The notes beneath the pieces were generated by a model. That model saw nothing but the letters and a program-made list of their open reading frames with translations, was not told the origin of the DNA and did not search any database. Below, piece after piece: positions 51,342 to 61,038 of a DNA stretch of 64,000 bases. The position numbers and the translations under genes are program-made. Source of the DNA: JASEGV01 sp947085405 (GTDB lineage Bacteria; Bacteroidota; Ignavibacteria; UBA10030; BY39); contig CAMTWO010000003.1 of assembly GCA_947085405.1 (NCBI GenBank), forward strand, positions 54,157-118,156. The letters are read 5' to 3'. Every line of letters begins with the position of its first letter. Position 1 is the first letter of the stretch.

Positions 51342-54300
51342 TTATTTGATTAATTTATTGATAGTTGAATTTAAAATCAATTGCCCTGCTGTCCTGCATT
51401 TAATCCAGTATGCTTTGCCGGGCTCAATTACATCGCTTATTCTATATCCATTTTCATAAGTATAAAATTTAGAATTAATAATATTCGAAGGTGATTGAAC
51501 AATTTGAACTACCGGAATAGTTTGGGATATACTCCCTATCATATTCCAACCTGCATCGACATAAATAGTATCTGTTAGAATTGGAGTTCCAACAATCGAA
51601 ACTGTTTCGCGTTGTGCAAACTTTAACCAGTATCCTTCACGGTTTTTCAAAGTATCGCGGTTAACATATCCGCTATCCGGCTTGTAAAAAAATGCTGATG
51701 ATAATGAACTCGGGAACACTGAATTTTTCTTACCATCAGAAACAAGCAGAGGTAACGATATCATATTCCATCCGGGCAGTAGCATAAACTCTGCTGTAGT
51801 TTCATTGCGAGTGGTGAATTTCCGAACTTCCGAAAACGAACTGCTGCCGTATGAATTTTTTGCACGCACCCTCCAAAACAAACTTGTTGATGCGGGTAAT
51901 TTACTTACATATTTTGAAGCCGTTGTAATAGTTGAGTCGTTGAAAATTATTTCCACAAAATTACTGTCAGAAGAAATCTGCAAACGATAGCTTGTTGCGC
52001 TCGGCGAGGCATTCCATCGGAAAGTCAAATTAGTAGGAACTTCGCTTGCATTTGTATCGGGATAAATAAGTGTTGGCGCCATCGGAGGACCGAGGATAGT
52101 GAGCACACCTGATTTGTTGACTGTTCCATCCCAAAATCCGCCGCCGTTTGTGCTGTAACCACCAAAAACAAAATTACTTCCTTCGTATTGATATCGGGTT
52201 ACGTAATAATAAGTTCCTGTTGTTAAACTCGAGCCTAAACTTAATCTATATTCGTCGTAATTGTTCACATCAGCGTTGTAAATAGCGGGCAGCCAGTTAG
52301 TCCAAGAGGCAGGATTTGTATTCGTTGTGTTGTAACCTATCCAGCTTGTAAGTCCGCTTGCCTGACCGGCAGTATCGGTTATACCGATTCCAAAAGCTCG
52401 TCCATAAATTGTAACAGCTTGTCCTTGAAAAATCATTGCACTCGCAGGCAAGTGCAAATTGCAATGAGTAACTGCACGGACTCCTTTGATTGCATACTTC
52501 CGCAATCGAGTAATTACGCCTGACCAAGCTGTAGTGTTTTCGTCGTTCGGGCAGGCATCGAACGTAGCGTTTGCGTTCTGATTTCCTGTTATATAAAATT
52601 GCATAGAAAAAACAGAAGGATTCCCGATTGATGATTTTAGAATTCTGATTTCAACCCACCCATCCTGTATTACATCAGCAACAATGTTCTCGCCAAATTC
52701 TGAAACCGGAATACCACTGCCAACATTGCTCCAAAAAGAACCAGCCCAAGTGTGGAACTCAGCATATCCATTAAAATCACCTCTTAAAATATAATCGGGT
52801 AAATTTGAATGACTGTAGATAATATTTTTGCCCCAGCTTTCCGAAGAACCGCCGCCCGGTTTTGTATTAATCAGGAATACCCAATTCAACGATTGATAAG
52901 CTTTTACACTCGCTCCGATATAAAAATAATTTTGGTCTTCGGTTAGATGAATATTTTTAGCCATCGCCCCAGCCCAACCTGAATTTGTATCGGCAATAAC
53001 AAGTGGTGCACCCCAAATACCTTCCCCATCAAACAGACCATCCATTAAAGGATATTGATGCACATTTATTTGAAATGTATCGGTAACACTCAAGCCCCAA
53101 GTATCCGTTGCTGTAATAACAACAGTCGAAACACCTGCATCAGCGGTTGAAGGAGTTCCATAAAGCATTCCTGTGCTCGATACATTCAACCATATTGGAT
53201 TGTTAATCAAGGAAAGTGTAACGGGATCATTATTCGGATCACCATAATTAATTTGATATTCAAAAGAAGAATTTATAAATGCTTTCAAATCGGGAATTGT
53301 TTGGATGTATGGATGATGATTCACTCTTTGAGTAGTGTCGGGAATATAAATTGCGTAGCCGCGTGGCGGTGCCCATAACTCAACACGACCATCGCCGGCT
53401 GCCTGTTTATCCATAGCGACACCTGTAAAGTCTCTGAAAATTTGATTCGGATGGTTTGAGTTCACCCACACACCACGCCATTGTGTCGGGTTATCATTCA
53501 TCACTAAAAAAGCTTGAGGTTTTCCGCTGCCTCCGTTGCGGCGGGCAACAAAAATATCGCGCGATTGTTCAGCTTGTGAAATCGGCGACCCAACATACCA
53601 CGGATTTAATCCATCGCGTTTTGTAGTTCCACCCCATAAAAAATTTTGCCGAATCCAAATAAGTGTATCGATCTTTCCTTTTAATCCATAAGTATAATAA
53701 TCTTTAAACCAAACTGAAGGCCTTCCCTCCGAAAAATTTATATATGCGTAAGCCATATCTTTATTATTCACAATAGGACTATGCCCAACATCGATACTGC
53801 CGTCCCATCCTATTCTGTCGAAGTCGTGATTATCTACAAACGTAGCGACATCGAAACCTGATATACCTGAGTTGATAAGTCCGGCGCCATCCAGCCAATT
53901 CATATCAAAAGTTCCGTAAACATTATCGCATATATCTTTGAGCGTGAAGCGAAGCGGAAAGTCGAACATCGAAACATCGCCGCCGTAAACATTTTGACAA
54001 TAATTCAGCCACGTTGCAATTTCCGATGTTCCCCCGAAATATTCTGCTACGGCATATCCGCCTGGATTTGCCTGCTGAAGCCAAGGTCCCATAAAAATTG
54101 GGTCGATGTGTTTTACTGCATCTATTCTAAATCCATCGAATCCTAAAACCTGCCGCAGATACTGTCCCCATATTATCAAGCTATCGCGGACATTAGGTTT
54201 TTCGTGAGCCAACCACTCGCCAAACTGAAATGCGGGATCCGAAGGACCGTGATAAGGGGGATTTACACTGCAATATTGTAGGTTTGGATAAAAGTGAGAA

Positions 54301-54818
54301 GCATTTTTTTTGAAACGTCCTGAACCATACGGATAATTAAAAAGCAGATATGAAGAATCGGGGAACGAAGGGTAAGGTTTGCATTCATAAGGAATTTTTT
54401 GTTCGCCGCCATTCATGTGATTCAACACAGCATCTGCAAAAACCTGTATGCCCACCGAATGGTAAGTGTTGATTACATTAATCAACTCCTGCCTGCTGCC
54501 GAAGCGAGTTTCGCGTGAACCGCTCTGATTGTATTCGCCAAAGTCGTAATGATCGTACGGGTCGTAACCCATCGAATACCCGCCAGCCATACCTTTTGCC
54601 GGTGACGCAAACCACACAGCACAAAAACCAGCCGATGCCAATGAGGGTGCAAGTTTAGCTAACGAATCGTACCAAATACCGCCGGGAGTCGAATTCCAAT
54701 AAAATCCCTGTAAAAACACATCCGATTTAGGTGTGGATTTTAAAATATTATTCGTATGGATCGATTGAGAAAATGCTGAAGTAAATAAAATAAAAAATAT
54801 AAAAACAAGTTTTTGCAT
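51342..54818 (-). CDS. Secreted GH13 alpha-amylase with Ig and FN3 modules
   Basis: 1158 residues. Signal peptide 1-18. GH13 regions: I DAVLNH (129-134), II GFRIDAVKH with nucleophile D233, III AVAEYFGG with E259, IV FVDNHD with D332; all catalytic residues are present. It hydrolyses alpha-1,4-glucans. Further parts: a putative-Ig domain (WLNVSSTGMLYGTPSTADAG), an FN3 repeat (SYRLQISSDSNF, WRVRAKNSYG) and a C-terminal WNMI module (LPGWNMISLPLLVSDG) shared with the neighbouring protein. It lacks a recognisable type IX sorting domain, so it may be anchored through the WNM module or simply secreted. Confidence 0.9.
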   Translation of the reverse strand: MQKLVFIFFILFTSAFSQSIHTNNILKSTPKSDVFLQGFYWNSTPGGIWYDSLAKLAPSLASAGFCAVWFASPAKGMAGGYSMGYDPYDHYDFGEYNQSGSRETRFGSRQELINVINTYHSVGIQVFADAVLNHMNGGEQKIPYECKPYPSFPDSSYLLFNYPYGSGRFKKNASHFYPNLQYCSVNPPYHGPSDPAFQFGEWLAHEKPNVRDSLIIWGQYLRQVLGFDGFRIDAVKHIDPIFMGPWLQQANPGGYAVAEYFGGTSEIATWLNYCQNVYGGDVSMFDFPLRFTLKDICDNVYGTFDMNWLDGAGLINSGISGFDVATFVDNHDFDRIGWDGSIDVGHSPIVNNKDMAYAYINFSEGRPSVWFKDYYTYGLKGKIDTLIWIRQNFLWGGTTKRDGLNPWYVGSPISQAEQSRDIFVARRNGGSGKPQAFLVMNDNPTQWRGVWVNSNHPNQIFRDFTGVAMDKQAAGDGRVELWAPPRGYAIYIPDTTQRVNHHPYIQTIPDLKAFINSSFEYQINYGDPNNDPVTLSLINNPIWLNVSSTGMLYGTPSTADAGVSTVVITATDTWGLSVTDTFQINVHQYPLMDGLFDGEGIWGAPLVIADTNSGWAGAMAKNIHLTEDQNYFYIGASVKAYQSLNWVFLINTKPGGGSSESWGKNIIYSHSNLPDYILRGDFNGYAEFHTWAGSFWSNVGSGIPVSEFGENIVADVIQDGWVEIRILKSSIGNPSVFSMQFYITGNQNANATFDACPNDENTTAWSGVITRLRKYAIKGVRAVTHCNLHLPASAMIFQGQAVTIYGRAFGIGITDTAGQASGLTSWIGYNTTNTNPASWTNWLPAIYNADVNNYDEYRLSLGSSLTTGTYYYVTRYQYEGSNFVFGGYSTNGGGFWDGTVNKSGVLTILGPPMAPTLIYPDTNASEVPTNLTFRWNASPSATSYRLQISSDSNFVEIIFNDSTITTASKYVSKLPASTSLFWRVRAKNSYGSSSFSEVRKFTTRNETTAEFMLLPGWNMISLPLLVSDGKKNSVFPSSLSSAFFYKPDSGYVNRDTLKNREGYWLKFAQRETVSIVGTPILTDTIYVDAGWNMIGSISQTIPVVQIVQSPSNIINSKFYTYENGYRISDVIEPGKAYWIKCRTAGQLILNSTINKLIK

Positions 54819-55092
54819 ACTAATTATCTATTTAATGATTTAGAACTGCCACCTGCAATTAATTGTAGGAATATAATAAGAAAAAACTTGTAGAATGTCA
54901 AGCTACCCGATTCGTTTACTTAGGTACACGAATGAGATTATAAATACCCGCAATGAGGAAAATGATGTTAGCCAACCAAGCAGTAAAAAGCGGATTCAAA
55001 TCGCCGTTGTAACCGAACGCCTGACTAACTTTCAAAAAAATCACATACAAAAAACTGATAGCTACCGCAATACCGAACTCAACACCAACTCA
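54816..55092 (-). pseudogene. Duplicate of the lptG 3' end plus its leader
   Basis: About 277 bp copied from 58152-58432 (about 90% identical by eye). 54916-55092 still encodes the last 58 residues of the permease (FLKVSQAFGYNGDLNPLFTA... ending RVPK and a stop); 54816-54915 repeats the region downstream of lptG up to GCATACTAAT, which contains the amylase ATG itself. So the amylase leader is a duplicated piece of the lptG end. Plus-strand ORFs over it are not genes. Confidence 0.82.
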
Positions 55093-55172
55093 CTGAAAAA
55101 GCCGATTCATCTGATTGAGAAATTGGCTCAATTTGATCATTGAGTCATTGGTTCATTGAATCATTGTATCAA

Positions 55173-55210
55173 TGCCCGCCTGCCTGCTTGCAGCAGGCAA
55201 GCAGCGGGCA
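55173..55210. repeat. Long GC-rich palindrome TGCCCGCC...GGCGGGCA family
   Basis: TGCCCGCCTGCCTGCTTGC and its complement GCAAGCAGCGGGCA with an inner CTGC/GCAG step. It is preceded by an ATTGAGTCATTGG/TTCATTGAATCATTG direct-repeat run (55139-55170). Lies just past the stop of the 949-residue protein and could terminate it. Confidence 0.7.
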
Positions 55211-55213
55211 GGT

Positions 55214-58063
55214 TTAGCGTAGGAGGAGCATCTTCTTCACAGATGTAAATGAACCAACAGTTAGTTTGTAGAAGTAAACCCCGCTCGTGAATTGGCTTGC
55301 ATCAAAACTGACTTCATAATATCCCGCTTCTTTAAACTCATCTACAAGCGTTGCTACTTCACGACCAAGAACATCGTAAACTCGTAGAGACACGCCATGG
55401 CGTGTCTCTACACCTACTGGTATGGCAAATTTTATTTTTGTACTCGGATTAAATGGGTTTGGATAATTTTGCAGCAATGCAACCTCGGTTGGGATATTCT
55501 TTTCTGATAAAACCGACGTTACTCCATCCCAATTCCAGCCAACAATCTTTGCATAAATGTCGTAACCTTTTGATCGGCGATTGTCCATCCAAGAAAAAAT
55601 AATTTGAGATGCATTTGCTACGACAACAGGGGATCCTTCGTATTGGTTCGGTCCATCCGCCACAATGCGATAATTTGCTCCCCGAAGTGACCCATCTGCG
55701 TAATACCGCTGACCGATTACATCTGGATTGTACAAGCCGTATCTATAATCTTGCCACACTACTACAAAATTCCCGCTTTTATCCATTGAGACAGAAGGAG
55801 AATATTGTCCTGCTGTTCCTTCATCATCATTGACTTTCAGATTTGCTCCCTGGGCAACTCCTGTCGAATCATACCGCTGTAAATAGATGTCAGGATGGCC
55901 ATTACGCCGATCTATCCAAACTATTACAGTGTTTCCATTTCCGTCCATCGAAACGGAAATATCCCATCGGTCTGCCCTAATATCATCATCGATCACCTTC
56001 AGATTTGTTCCCTGGGGAAGCCCATTTGAATCATACCGTTGAAGATAGATGCCCCCCGGCTTGCTAAAATCTATCCACGCAACAACAAAATTCCCGCTTC
56101 CATCCATCGCCAAAGAAGGACGCCATTGCGCTGTATTTCCGGCATCATCAATTGCCTTTGTATTTACACCTTGAGCAACTCCACTTGAATTATATCGCTG
56201 ATAAAAAATATCAGAATCACCATTACGATCATCTTCCCACACAATCACAAAGTTTCCACTTCCATCAACCGCAATGGAGGAAGACCCTTGATATGCTGTT
56301 CCTGCATCATCGTTGGCTTTGGTATTTACGCCAAGTGCCTTTCCATCGGAGTTGTACCGTTGAAAATAAATATCACCATAATCATTTCGTGCATCTTGCC
56401 ACATAACTACAAAATTCCCGCTTCCATCCATTGCTACGAATGAAGAATAGTATGGGAGTACTGTTCCTGCATCATCGTTGGCTTTGGTATTTACACCAAG
56501 TGCCGTTCCATCGGAGCTGTACCGTTGAAAATAAATATCAGGATTTAAATCACCATTACAGTAATCTGACCATACGATAACAAAATTTCCGCTTCCATCC
56601 ATCGCTATTGAAGAAAACACTTGCGATGCAGTTCCGGCATCGTCATTTGCCTTTGTATTAACACCCTGGGCAACTCCACTTGAATTATATCTCTGATAAT
56701 AAATGTCATAGTCATAATTACCATTCCGGTCATCCATCCACACAACGACAAAATTTCCGCTTCCATCCATCGCAATGGAGGAAAAATATTGCTCTGCAGT
56801 TCCGGTATCGTCATTTGCCTTTGTATTAACACCCAGAACAGCTCCAATTGAATCATATCTCTGATAATAGATGTCGTAATCACCATTACGATAATCTGAC
56901 CACACAATTACAAAATTCCCGCTTCCATCCATCGCAATGGAGGAAAAATATTGCTCTGCAGTTCCGGTATCATCATTTGCCTTTATATTAACACCTTGAG
57001 CAACTCCATTTGAATTATATCTTTGGTAATAAATGTCAGAATTACCATTACGATAATCTTGCCACGCGATCACAAAATTTCCGCTTCCATCCATCGCAAT
57101 GGAGGGATAATCTTGTTCGGATGTCCCAAAATCATCACTTACTTTTGTATTAACACCTTGAGTAACTCCGTTTGAATTATATCGCTGATAAAAAATATCA
57201 GAATTTTCACGCCCATCTGTCCAGACAATCACATAATTCCCGCTCCCATCCATAGATATAGAGGGGTTCCCTTGATATGCTGTTCCCTCATTATCGTTGA
57301 CTTTCGTATTTACACCCAGACCAACTCCACTCGAATTAAATCTCTGATAATAAATATTAGAATTATCATCACGATTATCATCCCACACAATTACAAAATT
57401 CCCGCTTCCATCCATTGCTATGGATGGAGAATATTGGCCTGCAGTTCCGGTATCATCATTTGCCTTTGTATTAACACCTTGAGCAACCCCTGATGAATTG
57501 TACCGCTGAGAGTAGATGTCATAATTGCCATTGCGATAATCTTCCCACACAATAACAAAATTACCGCTCCCATCCATTGCTATGGATGGAGAATAGTATG
57601 TGTTTACTGTTCCTGCATTATCGTTCACCTTGAAATTTTCACCTTGCGCAGTTCCTGATGAATTGTACCGCTGACAATAGATGTCATCATTGTCATTGCG
57701 ATAATCTCCCCAGACAACGACAAAGTTTCCGCTTCCATCCATCGCTATGGAAGGAAAAATTTGCGGCGTATAGCCACCTGTCGTATCATCATTCACAAGA
57801 AAATCATCTGTGAGAATATTTTTAATAACTTCAAGCTGCTTCTCGGCGGGCATAGTTCCATACGTATTCTGGATTGGTATCTCCCTCTCTCCAATCTTTA
57901 AACCATATCTCTGCTGCTGCAGTTCCCCTTGGTTCATAACGCTTCTATTCTCTGCTCGCTCTTTCATCCGAAATCTATCCCTCTGGAAATCAGACCCTAC
58001 CTGTGAGAATGCCGAGAAAAAGGAAAAGAACAAATATGTTGATAATAAAATGAGCTTGTACAT
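55214..58063 (-). CDS. 949-residue tandem-repeat protein with type IX sorting domain
   Basis: Signal peptide (LILLSTYLFFSFFSAFSQ), a short linker, then 13 clear and one degenerate repeat of 54-57 residues. Each has SIAMDGSGNFVIVW, D-x-RNGxxDIYYQRYNSSG, and AQGVNTKANDDTGTA. They resemble blades of a seven-bladed-type beta propeller with DxDGxG-like loops, so two propellers are possible. A por sorting domain (QNYPNPFNPSTKIKF, GREVATLV, GVYFYKLTVGS) ends it. Very similar codon sequences in adjacent repeats point to recent duplications within the gene. Function unknown. Confidence 0.85.
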   Translation of the reverse strand: MYKLILLSTYLFFSFFSAFSQVGSDFQRDRFRMKERAENRSVMNQGELQQQRYGLKIGEREIPIQNTYGTMPAEKQLEVIKNILTDDFLVNDDTTGGYTPQIFPSIAMDGSGNFVVVWGDYRNDNDDIYCQRYNSSGTAQGENFKVNDNAGTVNTYYSPSIAMDGSGNFVIVWEDYRNGNYDIYSQRYNSSGVAQGVNTKANDDTGTAGQYSPSIAMDGSGNFVIVWDDNRDDNSNIYYQRFNSSGVGLGVNTKVNDNEGTAYQGNPSISMDGSGNYVIVWTDGRENSDIFYQRYNSNGVTQGVNTKVSDDFGTSEQDYPSIAMDGSGNFVIAWQDYRNGNSDIYYQRYNSNGVAQGVNIKANDDTGTAEQYFSSIAMDGSGNFVIVWSDYRNGDYDIYYQRYDSIGAVLGVNTKANDDTGTAEQYFSSIAMDGSGNFVVVWMDDRNGNYDYDIYYQRYNSSGVAQGVNTKANDDAGTASQVFSSIAMDGSGNFVIVWSDYCNGDLNPDIYFQRYSSDGTALGVNTKANDDAGTVLPYYSSFVAMDGSGNFVVMWQDARNDYGDIYFQRYNSDGKALGVNTKANDDAGTAYQGSSSIAVDGSGNFVIVWEDDRNGDSDIFYQRYNSSGVAQGVNTKAIDDAGNTAQWRPSLAMDGSGNFVVAWIDFSKPGGIYLQRYDSNGLPQGTNLKVIDDDIRADRWDISVSMDGNGNTVIVWIDRRNGHPDIYLQRYDSTGVAQGANLKVNDDEGTAGQYSPSVSMDKSGNFVVVWQDYRYGLYNPDVIGQRYYADGSLRGANYRIVADGPNQYEGSPVVVANASQIIFSWMDNRRSKGYDIYAKIVGWNWDGVTSVLSEKNIPTEVALLQNYPNPFNPSTKIKFAIPVGVETRHGVSLRVYDVLGREVATLVDEFKEAGYYEVSFDASQFTSGVYFYKLTVGSFTSVKKMLLLR

Positions 58064-58151
58064 ATACCCTCCTATGTTAAAATGTAGTTAGAAATTTATT
58101 TGATATTTATGAACTTTCCTGATGGCTCCGTTAATTTTTAAATTGATAGTT

Positions 58152-58432
58152 TATGCATACTAATAATCCGTTTAATGATTTAGAACTGCCACCTGCATCT
58201 TATTGTAGGAATATAATAAGAAGAAACTGTTAGAATATCAAGCTACCTGATTCAGTTACTTGGGTACACGAATGAGATTATATATACCCGCTATCAAGAA
58301 AATAATGTTAGCTAACCAAGCTGTGAACAGAGGATTCAAATCGCCGTTGTAACCGAATGCCTGACTAACTTTCAAAAAAATCATATACAAAAAACTGATA
58401 GCTACCGCAATACCGAACTCAACACCAACTCC
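58152..58432. repeat. Source copy of the lptG 3'/leader duplication
   Basis: Pairs with 54816-55092. It covers the last 59 codons of lptG and the 104 bp after it, up to TGCATACTAAT. Here the ATG in that word opens only a 5-codon frame (MHKLSI, stop), apparently a leftover start of the gene that once followed. The 949-residue protein gene lies between the two copies. Confidence 0.8.
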
Positions 58433-59341
58433 GCTGCGGCGTTTAATTGATGAGAACGGAACTCCAAACAGCACAACAATAAAACTTGCAAACGGGAAGG
58501 ATATTTTACTGTAAAAATCAACTTCCCATCGTGCAACGTCGTAACCTGCACGTTTTTGATTTGCGATAAATTCCTTCATTTCGGGATACGACATTTCTTC
58601 GGGACGTTGTTGTTTCCTTTGAACTTCTTCGGGAGTGAAGTTTAGCCTGCCGATATTCAAAATGGTGTATGTTTCGTACTTTTCCGCATCGCCGTTGAAA
58701 ATTCTCAAACTTCCGTTCATTAAACTCCAGCTTCTCGTGTGCTTGTCCCACTGCATTTGTTTGGCGTTATAAGTGGCACGAACAACAGTTAAATTAGTAT
58801 CAGAAAAATCTTCGATCGTAACACTCGAAGCTAAACCCTTTGCATCATCAAAATAGCCGATGGAAATTATTCGTGTTTGCGAATCTTGAATAAAAATATT
58901 CGACTTCGATGTATAACTAAGATACTTATGCAAGTATGTGCGAGCGAGAGAAAATTTTTGTTTGTTCGTGTATGGAACAACCCAGCCATTAAAATAAATT
59001 AAGATACCACTGACGAACAAAGCAACAATAAGAAGCGGAACCATAAACCGGTATAAACTAACACCAGCAGCCTTCATAGCCGTTAATTCGTTTAATGCCG
59101 AAAGCCTGCCGGTTGTAAACAAAGCTGCTAAAAGCATTGCGACCGGAATCATCAGTTTGATTATTTCGGGCATAAAGTATAAGTAATACTTTACTACCAA
59201 CATAGTATCGGCTCTGCCATCAATAAAATCGTCCAAATTTTCCATCACATCAATTACAACAAATAAAATGATGATCGCAGCGATTGCAAATAGGGCGGTA
59301 ACAACAAATTGCTTGACTATGTAGAAATCGAATATTTTCAT
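58256..59341 (-). CDS. lptG: LptG/LptF-family LPS-export permease (second)
   Basis: 361 residues, six membrane helices in two triplets with a jellyroll in between: VKQFVVTALFAIAAIIILFV, LIPVAMLLAALFTTGRLSAL, NELTAMKAAGVSLYRFMVPL and the C-terminal FSSIKRRSGVGVEFGIAVAI. Part of the LptB2FG extractor that drives LPS out of the inner membrane. Directly follows lptF (8-bp gap). Confidence 0.85.
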   Translation of the reverse strand: MKIFDFYIVKQFVVTALFAIAAIIILFVVIDVMENLDDFIDGRADTMLVVKYYLYFMPEIIKLMIPVAMLLAALFTTGRLSALNELTAMKAAGVSLYRFMVPLLIVALFVSGILIYFNGWVVPYTNKQKFSLARTYLHKYLSYTSKSNIFIQDSQTRIISIGYFDDAKGLASSVTIEDFSDTNLTVVRATYNAKQMQWDKHTRSWSLMNGSLRIFNGDAEKYETYTILNIGRLNFTPEEVQRKQQRPEEMSYPEMKEFIANQKRAGYDVARWEVDFYSKISFPFASFIVVLFGVPFSSIKRRSGVGVEFGIAVAISFLYMIFLKVSQAFGYNGDLNPLFTAWLANIIFLIAGIYNLIRVPK

Positions 59342-59349
59342 TAATTTTA

Positions 59350-60702
59350 TTATTCTTCAGTTTGGGATGTACGAAAAGATTTAGGAATGAATTTTTGGAA
59401 AAAATTCCAGTTTATAGCTGGTGTTTCGCGTCCCATCCGCAGCGTTAAATAAATTCCAAAAACACCTAAGATAATATTTGCAGCCCACATTCCGAACCAC
59501 GGCGAAATTATATCCCGGTCGGCTAATTTTTCGCCGCCAATTAAGCTTGACCAATACAGGACGAAAAAGCCCAAACTTAAAGTCGCAGCAATCCCGAAAC
59601 CACCTCGCCGTGAAATAATTCCTAACGGTGCACCAATTAAAACAAATACTATGCACGCAAACGGAATCGAATATTTTTTATAAATCTCAACCAAATATTC
59701 ATCTATACGGTCGCGGTTGTAATTTATCATCGATAATTGGTTCTCGATATTTCCTAATTGGAATCTTACTTCGTTAAAAGCTGTGTTTATTTTCTGAACA
59801 CTATCTATTTTTATTTTCTGTCCTTCGAAAACTTTGTTAAAACTTTTCATAATCGAAAGATTCATCTCTTGTGTGAGTTTCTCATTTATATTTTTCAAGC
59901 TGTCCACAATTTGACTCATAGCTTGGGCGCTCAACTCTCTATCGCCTCTTTGGAACGTTCCGTCTGCCGAACGCTCGAGTGAAAAACCTTCTGTGTTCAT
60001 CAGGATGCGGTGCTTCACGAATCGGAGCCGGCGATATTGGTTTTCTTCGTCTGCATCTTTTTGGTGAATTTCACCATCTTTCAAATCCATTATTAACTTC
60101 CGGAAGTCCTGTGTAAACGAGATAGCTCCCTTAGTTGCGGTTATCACAACAGTCGCCGCCGGATTTGTGTAATCGTAAATTGTAATTCCTTCAAGGTCGT
60201 TCGAGTGTTCAAAAGTTTTGCGTACTAGAATACTGTAACCGGTAACTTCCTGCGAGAACATACCCGCATTAAGAGTCAAGGTTGGTTTTTTCTTTCGTAT
60301 ATCGATCATCAAAGTTTTTGCTTTATGATTTGCTTCGGGAAGAATTTTATTATTGAACTCGATTGCTAAGTATGTGATGAACATTGAAGCTAAAAGCACA
60401 GGCAGCATCATACGATACAAACTAACACCGCTTGCCTTCATAGCTGTGATTTCGTTCTGCGACGACAAGCCGCCGAAAGCCATCAACACCGCTACTAATA
60501 CAGACATCGGAATTGCTAACACTACCATCCAGGCTAAATTTAAAACGATTAATTCAGTAATAACAAAAGCGTTCAAACCCTTGCCGACTAAATCGTCCAC
60601 ATACTTCATAATGAATTGAAGTAAAAAAATAAACATCAACGTAAAAAAGGAAAAAAAGAAAGGCCCGATGTGTGCACGTAATATGTGTCGGTATAGAATC
60701 AT
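59350..60702 (-). CDS. lptF: LptF-type LPS-export permease (first)
   Basis: 450 residues, same fold as its neighbour: FFFSFFTLMFIFLLQFIMKY, MSVLVAVLMAFGGLSSQNE, TAMKASGVSLYRMMLPVLLA, then a large jellyroll and RRGGFGIAATLSLGFFVLYW. A coiled coil (residues about 260-340, rich in Lys/Gln) enlarges the periplasmic part. Partner of lptG; lptB is not in the window. Confidence 0.85.
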   Translation of the reverse strand: MILYRHILRAHIGPFFFSFFTLMFIFLLQFIMKYVDDLVGKGLNAFVITELIVLNLAWMVVLAIPMSVLVAVLMAFGGLSSQNEITAMKASGVSLYRMMLPVLLASMFITYLAIEFNNKILPEANHKAKTLMIDIRKKKPTLTLNAGMFSQEVTGYSILVRKTFEHSNDLEGITIYDYTNPAATVVITATKGAISFTQDFRKLIMDLKDGEIHQKDADEENQYRRLRFVKHRILMNTEGFSLERSADGTFQRGDRELSAQAMSQIVDSLKNINEKLTQEMNLSIMKSFNKVFEGQKIKIDSVQKINTAFNEVRFQLGNIENQLSMINYNRDRIDEYLVEIYKKYSIPFACIVFVLIGAPLGIISRRGGFGIAATLSLGFFVLYWSSLIGGEKLADRDIISPWFGMWAANIILGVFGIYLTLRMGRETPAINWNFFQKFIPKSFRTSQTEE

Positions 60703-60813
60703 AACTGGAATAAATATAATGTGAATTTGTGGATTTTACAAAAGGGCGTAGATATCCCTTTGCAAAGGGAATCTATTTTGCTTTACGAAAACTGCTGATA
60801 TTTTATAGGGCGC

Positions 60814-61038
60814 TTATTTTTTGTTTATCATCTGGATTGCTTCATCCAGTGCATTGCGCAATTTTTCGGCGCTGTTATCGAACACGATGATGCTTTTACG
60901 TGTGAATTTTTTGTCATCGGTTGCCGAGGGTTGGCTTTCAGCAATTGTAATATACTTCGATTTATTTTTTGCCTCCTTCACATCGATGAAATAAGTGGTT
61001 CTTCCCGATTTAACTGTTGTTGAAAATAATGAATCCAT
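60814..61038 (-). CDS. DUF3276 PUR-alpha-like nucleic-acid-binding protein
   Basis: 74 residues from ATG 61038, which follows a GGAGGAG ribosome site by 3 bases; an upstream TTG would overlap that site. FSTTVKSGRTTYFIDVKEAK, YITIAESQPSATDDKKFTRK and FDNSAEKLRNALDEAIQ match the DUF3276/PUR family, a small DNA/RNA-binding fold widespread in Bacteroidota. Single gene. A palindrome (AGATATCCCTTTGCAAAGGG, near 60749-60771) follows its stop. Confidence 0.85.
   Translation of the reverse strand: MDSLFSTTVKSGRTTYFIDVKEAKNKSKYITIAESQPSATDDKKFTRKSIIVFDNSAEKLRNALDEAIQMINKK

Noticed and set aside
54895..55143. 82-codon plus-strand ORF
   Set aside because: It is the reverse side of the duplicated lptG 3' end; the minus strand keeps the real coding signal (ending RVPK).
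55300..57800. Regular DNA repeats resembling an array
   Set aside because: The 165-bp periodicity is explained by the protein repeats of the 949-residue gene.
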